A stretch of 64,000 nucleotides of DNA, from assembly GCF_022570735.2 (NCBI RefSeq), contig NZ_JANCNS010000003.1, positions 186,001 to 250,000 of the forward strand, in the 5' to 3' direction. Below the pieces are notes generated by a model. It did no database searches, was not told the DNA's origin, and saw only the letters and a program-made list of their open reading frames with translations. Made by a program: the position numbers and the translations under genes. Below are positions 37,081-46,225 of this stretch, piece by piece; within the stretch, counting starts at the first letter, position 1, and each line of letters starts with the position of its first letter. The DNA comes from Christiangramia oceanisediminis (GTDB lineage: Bacteria; Bacteroidota; Bacteroidia; Flavobacteriales; Flavobacteriaceae).

Positions 37081-37112
37081 AAAAAGTCCCGCAATCGCGG
37101 GACTTTTTTTTG
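37081..37112. terminator. Bidirectional terminator between nrdJ and the GH5-like gene
   Basis: GTCCCGC/GCGGGAC with loop AATC is flanked by A-runs and T-runs, so it serves the convergent genes on both sides. Confidence 0.9.
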
Positions 37113-37129
37113 ATTAAAAACTAAATCAT

Positions 37130-39697
37130 TCACTCAATTCTTAGGCTTTCGATCGCTACCTCATGAGGCTGCTTTAACTCCTGAGCAGTCATTCCAGGGC
37201 CAATCGAAAATTGAACGCTCTCGACTTTCTCCAGTTCAAGATCTCCGGAATATTCATGATCAAAATAGTAGGGTAAAAAACCCGGGTAGGGTCTTGGAAG
37301 AGTGACGGTTTTCACAGGCTGGAGATCGGTAGGGTCGATCTCGATCTCTTTCAATTCCGGGCCTAATTCTACTATTTTTCCAAAAGCGGCTCCATTATCC
37401 ATTACCAGGGCCACCTGCATTTTCTTTGTGGTGTTTCCAGGCGAACGCGCCTTTAGAACCAGTTTATTCTTACTATTGATAGTTCGGTTACCTAATTTCT
37501 TTCTGAAATTATAGCGAAACGAATAATCATAGACAGGCTCAGCGCCCAGGTTCTCAACATCTTCTTCGAACAATTCATCTATCTTGACATGGTATTCCGC
37601 AGAATTCTCTCCTGTAGGAACCAGTTTATTTCCAGGCGTCCAGGGCCGCACCAGGTTTTCGTGATCGTTTTCTGCATGGAACAAATAAACTGGTGAATCT
37701 TCCTGAACGATCCTTGTTGAATAAAGTTCTTCTCCGTAAAAATCCCAGTCGGCCGGGCTGCCATCATAAGCGCCGGGAAAAGTGTGATCGCCGGCTTTGG
37801 TTTTTACGATAATGCGATATTCAAGGAAACCAGGCTCTAGTAGTTTAGCCGGAACTTCAACCGAATAATCATAGTTGTTTTCAGCCTTTAGTTCAACCGA
37901 CTCATATACATTCCCGTTCCTGAACCAGGCTTCAATTTTTTCAATTTCCGATTTGGAAACTGCACTCAATTCCAAATCAAAAGTTTGACCAGCCGGGGCT
38001 ACGCTAACAGGATCATGAACCAGGTAGGTTTCATCTACTGTTGAAGACTGCGCTTCGAAGGCATTTAGCGGAACTCTCAGGTTCTTCCCCGCCTTGGCAA
38101 GGTCTATTTCAGTTCCTTTGGCACTGAGCAAATAAGTTCCGGGCGAAATACGAAATTTAGAATTTTCGGCTTCTGAATTATATTCATTCCCATCATTGAG
38201 CGCTTGAATGCTGAAATCAGTACCAAGATCAGGTAGATCGAGTTTCATTTCATTTTCTTTCCAGCTTATCACGGAAACGGTCTTTTCGAGGCTATTGCTT
38301 CCGAAGGGGTTTTTGATCAGAACCGGGTCTGGCATCACCTCCAGTCTCCAGGCGCCATCTTCAAGTTTGTCGAGGAAATAGGCTCCTTTACCATTATAGT
38401 CCACTACAGTAGAACTACCATGACCCGAGAGGCTTTTCAGCTCACTAATATTTTCAGCCTGCTGATTGCTTGAATTGGTGTAAATGAATTCATCTTCCGA
38501 TGCATAGGTCGCAATATCTCCTTCATAAGAAATTTTGAAATTCCCGAATTCAAGGTTTTCGGGATAGGTTCCCAGGTCTTTCCCCAACTCCACTTCATGG
38601 AAAATCTTCGAAGCGATCATCAATGCCAGGGCTTTATGCGGGGTATAATTCAGGTTCATATAATGCGTATTATACTCGGTATTCGCGTAGGCCAGGAAGG
38701 TTGGATCGTAGGCAAAATGCGTTGCGATCTGTATGCCTGCCTCCCTGAAACTTCTGGCCATGGCCGGGTACATATAGGATTTGTTCACATCGGCCGCATC
38801 GAATTCGTAGACCAGTTTGGCTTTTCCGCTAGCCTGAATAACTTCATCAAAAGGAATGTTATAATCATTCACATTTGGCAACAAATTCCCTTCAAGTTCC
38901 TTCTGAAACCCAAGGCCTGTTGGATACCATTGAAAGGTTCCTCCCTGAATGTTGGAGTCGAAATAAGTTTCGGCAAGATGAACGCTGTGACTCACGTTAT
39001 AGAAAATTGGCTTTTCGCTACCTGTACTCCGCATTGCTGAAACCATCTTGTTGATGAATTCCTTCACCTCTTCAGGTTCTCCCCTGTGGTGCGGCTCATT
39101 GCTCACCTCAAAGGCGATGATATTTGGTTCGTTCTTATACGCAACACCGGTATACGGATTTACATGTTCGAGGAACTGGGCCAGGTAATTCTGCTGCGCT
39201 TTGATAGCTTCAGGATCAGTAAGGCTCTTTTCCTTTCCATATTTATCTGAAAATCCCGGCGTATCCTCATCGGGCTCAGGCCAGCCATTTCCCCAGTAGG
39301 CAATAGGAGTGATCACGAAATTGATATCGCGATCCTTTAACTGGCTGAGCAGGTAATCAAAGGCCTCCAGGTGTTCATTTTCCAAGAGATTTCCCTGCTC
39401 GTCACTTATTTCGGTATCCCAGACGTGAAGACGGTACAGATCGAATCCGAGCCTTGTAAAATGGTAGATATCTTTATCCATTTCAGCCTTGATATCCAGG
39501 CCTTTCTTTTCAGCGCTTCGGTAAGCATGAGCAAAGGGTACCGAGTAGTTCACCCCAAAACCTTTGACCTCTTCTCCTCCACTCCATCGCATTACTCCGT
39601 TCTCATCTACATACACAGTACCTTTTGAATCCTGAGCCGTGGAGTTCAGGCTGAATAAGAGCACAAAAAGGCCGAAAATCAGCTTTGTTTTGTTCAT
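37130..39697 (-). CDS. Secreted glycoside hydrolase, GH5-like
   Basis: The 855-residue protein has a signal peptide (IFGLFVLLFSLNSTAQ). A (beta/alpha)8 domain of the clan GH-A (cellulase/mannanase) type follows. The acid/base is Glu201 in IIAFEVSNEPHHRG and the likely nucleophile is Glu298 in KLVYEFDAAD. RLGFDLYRLHVWD is the conserved barrel block. After residue ~400 come beta-rich domains with no motif I can name. The polysaccharide is unknown. It is the last gene of an operon with a sugar-isomerase-like protein and a NUDIX-type regulator. I chose the ATG at 39697; one codon set upstream (39709) is possible. Confidence 0.78.
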   Translation of the reverse strand: MNKTKLIFGLFVLLFSLNSTAQDSKGTVYVDENGVMRWSGGEEVKGFGVNYSVPFAHAYRSAEKKGLDIKAEMDKDIYHFTRLGFDLYRLHVWDTEISDEQGNLLENEHLEAFDYLLSQLKDRDINFVITPIAYWGNGWPEPDEDTPGFSDKYGKEKSLTDPEAIKAQQNYLAQFLEHVNPYTGVAYKNEPNIIAFEVSNEPHHRGEPEEVKEFINKMVSAMRSTGSEKPIFYNVSHSVHLAETYFDSNIQGGTFQWYPTGLGFQKELEGNLLPNVNDYNIPFDEVIQASGKAKLVYEFDAADVNKSYMYPAMARSFREAGIQIATHFAYDPTFLAYANTEYNTHYMNLNYTPHKALALMIASKIFHEVELGKDLGTYPENLEFGNFKISYEGDIATYASEDEFIYTNSSNQQAENISELKSLSGHGSSTVVDYNGKGAYFLDKLEDGAWRLEVMPDPVLIKNPFGSNSLEKTVSVISWKENEMKLDLPDLGTDFSIQALNDGNEYNSEAENSKFRISPGTYLLSAKGTEIDLAKAGKNLRVPLNAFEAQSSTVDETYLVHDPVSVAPAGQTFDLELSAVSKSEIEKIEAWFRNGNVYESVELKAENNYDYSVEVPAKLLEPGFLEYRIIVKTKAGDHTFPGAYDGSPADWDFYGEELYSTRIVQEDSPVYLFHAENDHENLVRPWTPGNKLVPTGENSAEYHVKIDELFEEDVENLGAEPVYDYSFRYNFRKKLGNRTINSKNKLVLKARSPGNTTKKMQVALVMDNGAAFGKIVELGPELKEIEIDPTDLQPVKTVTLPRPYPGFLPYYFDHEYSGDLELEKVESVQFSIGPGMTAQELKQPHEVAIESLRIE

Positions 39698-39715
39698 TTT
39701 CAAAAACATAATTCT

Positions 39716-40579
39716 TTAAATATCGCAGATTTGGATTCCTTCTTTTAGTGCCGAAAGTTTATCATCATAAGTAGGGATGAATTCCTGGGCTACATAACCA
39801 TCGAAACCGGTATCGTAGATCGCCTGCATGATCGCCGGATAATTAAGTTCCTGGGAATCGTTGATCTCATTACGCCCGGGCACCCCACCAGTGTGGTAGT
39901 GATTTATATACTCATGATTTTCACGAATGGTCCTTATCACATCACCTTCCATGATCTGCATATGATAGATATCGTAAAGCAACTTAAAATTGGGTTTGTT
40001 TAGTCTTTGGGCCAGTTTCACGCCCCATTCGGTATGATCGCACATATAATCTGGATGATCAACCTTGCTATTAAGCAATTCCATCACAAGGTTCACCTCC
40101 AAGCCTTCGGCATACTCGAGCAAGGGCGTTAATCCCTTTACGCAATTTTGAATACCGGTTTCCTCGTCCATCCCGTTTCGGTTTCCGGAGAAACAGATAA
40201 CATTCTTAACTTTATGTTCAGAAGCTTTTTTTATAAGGCCTTTATAGGAATTCTGAAGATGTTCGTGATTGGCGGGATCATTAAAACCGTTGGTAATACT
40301 GGCAAAATCATCGGTAGCCATGGAACAAACGAGTCCGTATTTTTCAACGGTCTCCCATTCTGAAGGTTTTAAAAGGTCGATGGCGCTAATCCCGATCCTG
40401 GAACAGGCCTGGGCAAATTCTTCAAGAGGAATAAACTGGTAACACCAGCGGCAAACCGAATGATTGATCTTTCCTTTAAAGGAGTTATCAGCTTCAGCAG
40501 CCAGAATGGACGGAATATTTCCCATGCCCATAAGGCCTACTCCCAGCCCAATATTTTTTAAAACATCTCTTCTTTTCAT
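39716..40579 (-). CDS. TIM-barrel sugar isomerase/epimerase-like protein with Tat-type leader
   Basis: This 287-residue protein has an N-terminal MKRRDVLKNIGLGVGLMG leader with twin Arg, then the xylose-isomerase-like TIM barrel of the hydroxypyruvate isomerase group. Visible blocks are NHSVCRWCYQFIPLEEFA, a metal-type Glu in LVMELLNSK, YDIYHMQIMEGD, HYHTGGVPGRNEI and the final Glu in YVAQEFIP. Many such Bacteroidetes proteins are exported oxidation/isomerisation partners of sugar loci. The substrate is not readable. It starts 14 bases after the regulator and precedes the GH5-like gene. Confidence 0.82.
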   Translation of the reverse strand: MKRRDVLKNIGLGVGLMGMGNIPSILAAEADNSFKGKINHSVCRWCYQFIPLEEFAQACSRIGISAIDLLKPSEWETVEKYGLVCSMATDDFASITNGFNDPANHEHLQNSYKGLIKKASEHKVKNVICFSGNRNGMDEETGIQNCVKGLTPLLEYAEGLEVNLVMELLNSKVDHPDYMCDHTEWGVKLAQRLNKPNFKLLYDIYHMQIMEGDVIRTIRENHEYINHYHTGGVPGRNEINDSQELNYPAIMQAIYDTGFDGYVAQEFIPTYDDKLSALKEGIQICDI

Positions 40580-40593
40580 ACTATAAAAAGTTG

Positions 40594-41298
40594 CTAGGCA
40601 ATCACAAAATGATAACCCGATTCACGTAATTTATTGTAGTTGTTATAATCAAACTTATATAAGAAGGCTCCCCTCTTACTGGCAGATTTGTCTTTTTCAT
40701 CCAGTTTTTCAAGCACATTGAGAGACAGAACCTTTTTTCTGAAATTTCGGGAATCCAATTTTACCTGATAGATGGCCTCATATAAGCTCTGTAATTGTGG
40801 CAGGGTGAACTTCTCCGGTAGCAGCTCAAAACCTATTGGCTTGTACCGTGCATTATTCCTAAGCTGCTCCAGCGCATCCTGAACCATCTGTTCATGATCG
40901 AGAATCAGGCCTGGAAGATCCTTAATTTCGAACCAGTGAGCCTTCTTTTCATTTATGAGATCCTCATCATGTTCATCACTGCTTATAAGGGCATACTGAG
41001 CAACAGAAATACACCTGTAGCCAGGGTCGCGATCTTTCTTACCGTAGGTTTTTAGCTGTTGCATAAAAACATTGTCAAGACCCGTTATCTCTTTTAAAAC
41101 CCGCTTCCCTGCAACATCGATATCTTCATCCAGCCTAACAAAACTTCCAATTAAAGACCAGCGTCCCTTAAGCGGTTCTACCAGCCTCTTGAATAAAAGC
41201 AGTTTCAATTTTCCGCTATCAAAGCCAAAAATGATGCAGTCTGTGGCCACATACATCTTCTCTTTAACCTGGTAGAGATCAGGAATTTTTTGGGTCAT
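40594..41298 (-). CDS. NUDIX-fold transcriptional regulator (NrtR/AraR type)
   Basis: The 234-residue protein has an N-terminal NUDIX fold (YVATDCIIFGFDSGKLKLLL, GRWSLIGSFV) and a C-terminal winged-helix part (FTLPQLQSLYEAIYQVKLDSRNFRKKVL, in pieces). The NUDIX box is degraded: the REUxEE glutamates read KRVLKE, so hydrolase activity is unlikely. Relatives control arabinose, xylose or NAD genes by binding sugar or ADP-ribose. The neighbours (symporter, aldose epimerase, glycosidase) make a sugar signal likely. An inverted repeat ATTTACAT...ATGTAAAT lies just upstream of its start. Confidence 0.85.
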   Translation of the reverse strand: MTQKIPDLYQVKEKMYVATDCIIFGFDSGKLKLLLFKRLVEPLKGRWSLIGSFVRLDEDIDVAGKRVLKEITGLDNVFMQQLKTYGKKDRDPGYRCISVAQYALISSDEHDEDLINEKKAHWFEIKDLPGLILDHEQMVQDALEQLRNNARYKPIGFELLPEKFTLPQLQSLYEAIYQVKLDSRNFRKKVLSLNVLEKLDEKDKSASKRGAFLYKFDYNNYNKLRESGYHFVIA

Positions 41299-41306
41299 TA
41301 ATTAAA

Positions 41307-41360
41307 ATTTACATAAAGATAGAAATTGAAAGTATAAGTCTGGAAAAAATTAATGTAAAT
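41307..41360. promoter_or_regulatory. Inverted repeat upstream of the NUDIX-type regulator
   Basis: ATTTACAT (41307-41314) and ATGTAAAT (41353-41360) are perfect reverse complements 38 bases apart, starting nine bases from the regulator start codon. This is a plausible autoregulatory site with looped half-sites. AT-rich chance matches remain possible. Confidence 0.4.
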
Positions 41361-41473
41361 ATTACGTTTAATATTCAGTTTAACCCAGATCAACCATATT
41401 TCATAAGCCCGGATGGAAAATACCCTGGTAAGTAACTTGTAGATCATTTCAGAAAAAGCCTTAATTCGGCACA

Positions 41474-41514
41474 AAAAAAAAGATCTCAAAGTGTAAACCT
41501 TGAGATCTTTTTTT
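41474..41514. terminator. Terminator after the sodium/solute symporter
   Basis: AAGATCTCAA/TTGAGATCTT makes a 10-bp stem with a 10-base loop, flanked by nine A and seven T. It can end the symporter transcript on the minus strand, 19 bases after its stop. Confidence 0.85.
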
Positions 41515-41532
41515 AAATCAAATTTTTACTGA

Positions 41533-43212
41533 TTACCAGAATAAGGCATATAAAAGTGCCAGGATAATAATTATGATGATACTCCCAATATTGAAAACCC
41601 GTCCTGTTTTGAACAGTCCTTTGGTAAGTTTGATAGATTTCTCCTGAATCTTTCCTCCGGTTTCAGCATAACTTATTCCTATCATGATAAGCATGGTAAG
41701 GATCCAGGTTGCCATCATCTGGTGCATGAACGGCCAGGTGATAAAGAAGGGTGAATCTATCCACCCGTTTGGTCCAACCTTAAAATAAAGCGCGATTGGA
41801 ATAGATATCAATACACCCCAAATAGCCGCCTTGTTGGTGGTTTTTCTCCAGAAAAGACCAAGCATGAATACCGCCAGGATACCCGGACTCACTACTCCTG
41901 TATATTCCTGGATATACTGGAATACCTGCCCGAGATTCTTAAGCTGAGGAGCGATAATGATAGCAATAACTAGAGATACAGCAGCGGTCATACGACCTAC
42001 GTTCACAAGTCTCTGCTCAGAACCACCTTCCTTGTGAAAGAAGGGCTTATAGATATCCATGGTAAAGATAGTGGCTGTTGAGTTAAGCATCGAAGCCAGT
42101 GAGGAAACGATCGCTGCAGCAAGGGCCGCCAGCACCAATCCTTTAAGACCTGTAGGAACGAATTCCTTGATCAACCAGGGTGCTGCATTGTCATTGATTA
42201 CCTGCCCGTTACCTCCAAAGAAGGAAGCATCGGTCACCCCGGTTACGATATTTCCACCCGCATCGGTATTCATTACAAAAGCAATAATTCCGGGGATTAC
42301 GGTAATAAGCGGGATAAGAAGCTTTAAGAAACCGGCCAGTACAATACCTTTCTGAGATTCCTTTAAACTTTTTGCAGCCAGGGTACGCTGAATGATATAC
42401 TGGTTGAAACCCCAATAGTAAAGGTTAGCAACCCACATTCCTCCAACAAGAACGGCTAAGCCGGGAAGATCCCACCAGGCGTCCTTTCCATTAGGCGTAA
42501 TGATCTCTCCCTTATCAAGGATCATGGAGAATTTCTCTGGCACCTCGTTGTACACCTTAACCATTCCGCTGAAGATATTCCCGTCATCAGAAACATGTCC
42601 CAGGGCTATAATAGTCGTGATCAAACCACCTGCTACCAGCAGTACTACCTGTACAACATCTGTCCAGGCAACGGCCGAAAGTCCGCCGTAAAGTGAATAG
42701 GCCGCAGCAAAAAGCGCCAGCCCTATGATACTGGCCATAAAGATGGAACCATCACCATCTCCAATAATAGTATCCAGGGCCGTAGCTCCAAGATAAAGTA
42801 CAGAAGTCAGGTTTACGAAGATGAAAAGACATATCCAGAATACGGCTAAAATGGTCTTTAGATTCTTGCTGTATCTAACCTCTATGAATTCGGGTATGGT
42901 GTATAACTTCTTTTCGATGAAAATTGGCAGGAAGAATTTACCTACAATGATCAAGGTAAGTGCTGCCATCCATTCATAAGAAGCGATGGCCAATCCAAGC
43001 GCGAAACCTGAACCCGACATCCCGATAAACTGTTCTGCCGAAATATTGGCAGCGATCAGAGAAGCACCAATCGCCCACCAGGGAAGCGATTTACTAGCCA
43101 GGAAGTAATCTTCTGAAGTTTTTCCCTTTCCGCGGGATACCCAAAGGCCAATTCCAATAATAACGAGACCATAGGTGATAAAAACTATCAGGTCCAGTAA
43201 TTTAAATTCCAT
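41533..43212 (-). CDS. Sodium:solute symporter (SGLT-like)
   Basis: The 559-residue protein belongs to the SSS family with about 14 hydrophobic segments. It has the N-terminal VSRGKGKTSEDYFLASKSLPWWAIGASL, the family block LIAANISAEQFIGMSGSGFALG, YSLYGGLSAVAWTDVVQ and NQYIIQRTLAAKSLKESQKG. These features match the sodium/sugar branch rather than proline carriers. It probably takes up a monosaccharide for the epimerase and other genes nearby. It lies between galM and the NUDIX-type regulator, all on the minus strand. Confidence 0.9.
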   Translation of the reverse strand: MEFKLLDLIVFITYGLVIIGIGLWVSRGKGKTSEDYFLASKSLPWWAIGASLIAANISAEQFIGMSGSGFALGLAIASYEWMAALTLIIVGKFFLPIFIEKKLYTIPEFIEVRYSKNLKTILAVFWICLFIFVNLTSVLYLGATALDTIIGDGDGSIFMASIIGLALFAAAYSLYGGLSAVAWTDVVQVVLLVAGGLITTIIALGHVSDDGNIFSGMVKVYNEVPEKFSMILDKGEIITPNGKDAWWDLPGLAVLVGGMWVANLYYWGFNQYIIQRTLAAKSLKESQKGIVLAGFLKLLIPLITVIPGIIAFVMNTDAGGNIVTGVTDASFFGGNGQVINDNAAPWLIKEFVPTGLKGLVLAALAAAIVSSLASMLNSTATIFTMDIYKPFFHKEGGSEQRLVNVGRMTAAVSLVIAIIIAPQLKNLGQVFQYIQEYTGVVSPGILAVFMLGLFWRKTTNKAAIWGVLISIPIALYFKVGPNGWIDSPFFITWPFMHQMMATWILTMLIMIGISYAETGGKIQEKSIKLTKGLFKTGRVFNIGSIIIIIILALLYALFW

Positions 43213-43410
43213 ACATTAGATGAGTTTAATTGATTTGTGTAAAGGAAAACCCCAGAAATGTACTACCTCCTTCCCGCACACTTAAAGCCCTAAAGAACAG
43301 GCTTCTGGCCTGCACTATCTTAATCCTAAGGTTTTCTTAAAAAATTTCGGTTAAATATAGAATTATAAAGTTTAACCCGAAAAATTCCTTTTATAAAATT
43401 TTACAAGAAG
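43213..43410. other. Gap between symporter and galM, no gene seen
   Basis: This is a 198-base leader of the symporter on the minus strand. It holds a small hairpin CAGGC/GCCTG at 43300-43314 and AT-rich promoter-like sequence, but no exact TAnnTTTG that I trust. Confidence 0.35.
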
Positions 43411-44403
43411 TTATCTTAAACTAAAGGAGAAAACAATCTCATTTTGGTAAGTTTCTCCAGGCCTTAACTCACTGGATGGAAAGTTTCTATAGTTAGGAGC
43501 GTCCGGATAATTTTGAGCCTCCAGTGCGATCGCAGGAAATTTTGAGTCTACCGGGCTCTTATAATTCCATTCCTGAGGCAATTTTTCAGGCACATAAACA
43601 ACTAAAACCGGCTGATCGCTGTGCATATTCATTTTTACTCCGCTAAGAGGAGCAAAAAGACTGGCCGCATTCTCCCTGGAGTTATCGATCACAAAGACAT
43701 CGTCCAGTTTTCGATTGCCAATAAGCCTGTTTTCCATAAAGGATTTTGGGTGATCCTTAAGATTCTCCAGGTTTCCGGTTGGCAGATTCTTATCATCCAG
43801 CTGTAGAATTTTTGCTGAATCGATCTGCAAAAAATGATCGCTAACACTACCTCCCCCGTTTAGATTCCAGTAAACATGGTTGGTAAGATTAACAACGGTT
43901 TCACGGTCGGTCGTGGCTGAATAATTAACCTTGATTTCATCATTCTCCGTAAGTGTGAAGCTAACCATAACTTTCAGGTTTCCCGGGTACCCCTCTTCCA
44001 GATGCTCACTAAAATAAGAGAGTTTTACCGAAGGATCAGGCCCTTCAGTCACCTCTTCTATTTCCCAAATCTTGTATTGAAAACCCTGCTTCCCTCCGTG
44101 CAGATGTACTCCATCCTTTTGATAAAGCTCGAATTCATCTTCTCCAAGGCTGAAGCTTCCGTTGGCAATTCTGCCGGCATACCTCCCTATGCTGGCACCA
44201 AAACACTGGTTGGCATCGTAATATTCAGACTTTAAAAAATCTTCGACTTCCTGAGGTCCAACTACCAGCTCAAGGTGTTTGGAATCCCGTGACCTCATCT
44301 TAAAACTGAAAATGGTAGCGCCAAAATTGAGTATCTTGAGGCTGCTTTTTCTGGAGTTCACAAGCCTGGTAAGCTTTAACTGGGAAGGTTCTATAGAATT
44401 CAA
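43411..44403 (-). CDS. galM: Aldose 1-epimerase (galactose mutarotase)
   Basis: GalM interconverts the anomers of glucose, galactose and related sugars. The 330-residue beta-sandwich protein carries the catalytic His block VVNLTNHVYWNLNG and the catalytic Glu block AIALEAQNYPDAPN, plus SIGRYAGRIANGSF. The start is a TTG at 44403, one base after the upstream stop. The N-terminal strand SLKILNFGATIFSFKM belongs to the fold, so an internal ATG would truncate it. There is no signal peptide. Confidence 0.92.
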   Translation of the reverse strand: MNSIEPSQLKLTRLVNSRKSSLKILNFGATIFSFKMRSRDSKHLELVVGPQEVEDFLKSEYYDANQCFGASIGRYAGRIANGSFSLGEDEFELYQKDGVHLHGGKQGFQYKIWEIEEVTEGPDPSVKLSYFSEHLEEGYPGNLKVMVSFTLTENDEIKVNYSATTDRETVVNLTNHVYWNLNGGGSVSDHFLQIDSAKILQLDDKNLPTGNLENLKDHPKSFMENRLIGNRKLDDVFVIDNSRENAASLFAPLSGVKMNMHSDQPVLVVYVPEKLPQEWNYKSPVDSKFPAIALEAQNYPDAPNYRNFPSSELRPGETYQNEIVFSFSLR

Positions 44404-44404
44404 A

Positions 44405-46225
44405 TTAGTTTTTTTTAGTTTTCACCCATTCATTCACCTGTTCCTCCAGGAGATCCAACGGTACAGATCCGTTGGTTAGAACCACGTCATGAAACTCGGC
44501 GATATCGAAATTGTCACCTAATTGCTCCCTGGCCTGTTCCCTTAATTCGATTATTCGGTTCATACCAATCTTATAGGCGGTTGCCTGGCCTGGCATTACA
44601 ATATGTCTCTCCACCATTTTCACACAGGCACTTTCAGCTGCAGGAGTGTTTTGCATATAATAATCGATCCCTTCCTGCCGGGTCCATTTTTTTGAATGTA
44701 TTCCTGTATCCACAACAAGCCTGCAGGAACGCCAGAGTTCCATGGCCAGCCTTCCAAAATCGGAATACGGGTCCTGGTAAAATCCGGCTTCTTTCGGAAT
44801 CAATTCACTATACAGGCCCCAACCTTCCACATAGGCCGGGTAAAAGCTGAATTTTCGAAATTGCGGAATGCTATCCAGTTCCTGGGCGATAGCGATTTGC
44901 ATATGATGCCCGGGAATCCCTTCATGATAGGCAAGTGCTTCCATTTCGTACTTAGGCATTGCCTTCATATCATATAAATTCGCATAATAGGTTCCGGGCC
45001 TGGAACCGTCTATGGCCGGCTGCTGATAAAACGCCTTTCCGGCACTTTTTTCGCGGAAGGGCTCCACGGCTTTTACCACGATATCGGCTTCTGGTTGAGT
45101 ATTGAACAATTTGGGCAACTCCGCTTTCATCGTATTGATGATCTCCTTCGCCTTTTTAAGGTAGGCCTGCCTCCCCTCTTCGGAATTTTCATAATAGAAC
45201 TGCTCATTATTCTTCATGAACTCAAAGAATTCCTGCAGATTACCTTCAAATCCCACTTCTTCCTTGATCTTTTCCATTTCCCCATGGATACGGGCCACTT
45301 CACTCAGCCCGATCTCATGGATCTCATCTGAGCTAAGACCCGTAGTTGTATAACGATTAAGAGCGTTCGCGTAGAATTCCTCGCCTTTTGGAAATTTCCA
45401 GGCACCGGCCTCATCGGTTGCGCGTTTTTGCTGATTCTGAAGAAAATCAATAAGGTTATTATAAGCTGGCTGAACATGATCGATAAGAGCAGTTTCAGCA
45501 TCGCTTATCAATTGTCGCCTTTCTTCCAGAGAAAGCTCCAGCTTTTCCAGCTTGGATGTGAAATCTTCCATCAGGGCACTGGATCCTGCACCACTGGTAA
45601 ATGGCTTTCCTGAAATTACATTCCTGGAAGCATCCAGGGTTCGGTCAAAAACGAATTTTGGAGGAATCACCCCATTTTGCTCCCTTAATTTCAGCTGTTC
45701 AATGATCTGTTCCATGGCTTTTTCGATTCCTTTTAGCCGCGAAATATAGGCCCTGGCATCTCCAATGGAATCGATTTGATGCATATTAATAAGAAAAGCG
45801 GGCAGTTCGGCGTGATAACCATGCATCTGGTTCACCGGGTAATTATAAAAACGGTATTTATAATCTTCGATCTGGTTTTCCAACTGGCGCTGAGACAACT
45901 GGTAGCTCAGCATGGTTTGTTCATTTAATGCAGCAGTATTTACCTCCTCAAGGTATTCCTTTCTTCTTTTGGCCTGTTCCAGGTCTTCGGTATATTTTTC
46001 GCTCGAAAAATCATCCCATTTCCCGTAACTGGTCTTCATCCCCATACGGGTTTGCAACATGGGTGATTCTTCAACCTCCTTCTGAAACTCCTTTTCAAAA
46101 TAGGTATTCAGTTCAGCCGAAGCTTTTTCGATCTCTTCCGAGGTATAGGTTTCTCCCTGTTTATCTTCAGCACAGGAAATAACCAGAAGGGATATGAAAA
46201 GGAAAAAATAGCTATTTAGTTTCAT
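44405..46225 (-). CDS. DUF885 metallopeptidase-like lipoprotein
   Basis: The 606-residue protein has a lipoprotein signal (ISLLVISCAEDK, Cys18) and the DUF885 fold. The zinc-binding-like motif is YHEGIPGHHMQ, followed by YPAYVEGWGLYSE, whose Glu may be the third ligand. MPGQATAYKIGMNRI near the C-terminus is a family block. DUF885 proteins are assigned to the gluzincin peptidase superfamily; the substrate is unknown. It overlaps the CocE-type gene by 14 bases, so the two exported hydrolases are coupled. Confidence 0.85.
   Translation of the reverse strand: MKLNSYFFLFISLLVISCAEDKQGETYTSEEIEKASAELNTYFEKEFQKEVEESPMLQTRMGMKTSYGKWDDFSSEKYTEDLEQAKRRKEYLEEVNTAALNEQTMLSYQLSQRQLENQIEDYKYRFYNYPVNQMHGYHAELPAFLINMHQIDSIGDARAYISRLKGIEKAMEQIIEQLKLREQNGVIPPKFVFDRTLDASRNVISGKPFTSGAGSSALMEDFTSKLEKLELSLEERRQLISDAETALIDHVQPAYNNLIDFLQNQQKRATDEAGAWKFPKGEEFYANALNRYTTTGLSSDEIHEIGLSEVARIHGEMEKIKEEVGFEGNLQEFFEFMKNNEQFYYENSEEGRQAYLKKAKEIINTMKAELPKLFNTQPEADIVVKAVEPFREKSAGKAFYQQPAIDGSRPGTYYANLYDMKAMPKYEMEALAYHEGIPGHHMQIAIAQELDSIPQFRKFSFYPAYVEGWGLYSELIPKEAGFYQDPYSDFGRLAMELWRSCRLVVDTGIHSKKWTRQEGIDYYMQNTPAAESACVKMVERHIVMPGQATAYKIGMNRIIELREQAREQLGDNFDIAEFHDVVLTNGSVPLDLLEEQVNEWVKTKKN

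Noticed and set aside
41299-41489. 63-residue frame between the regulator and the symporter
   Set aside because: Its start lies in the terminator and the translation is Phe/Tyr/Ile-rich noise typical of AT-rich intergenic DNA.
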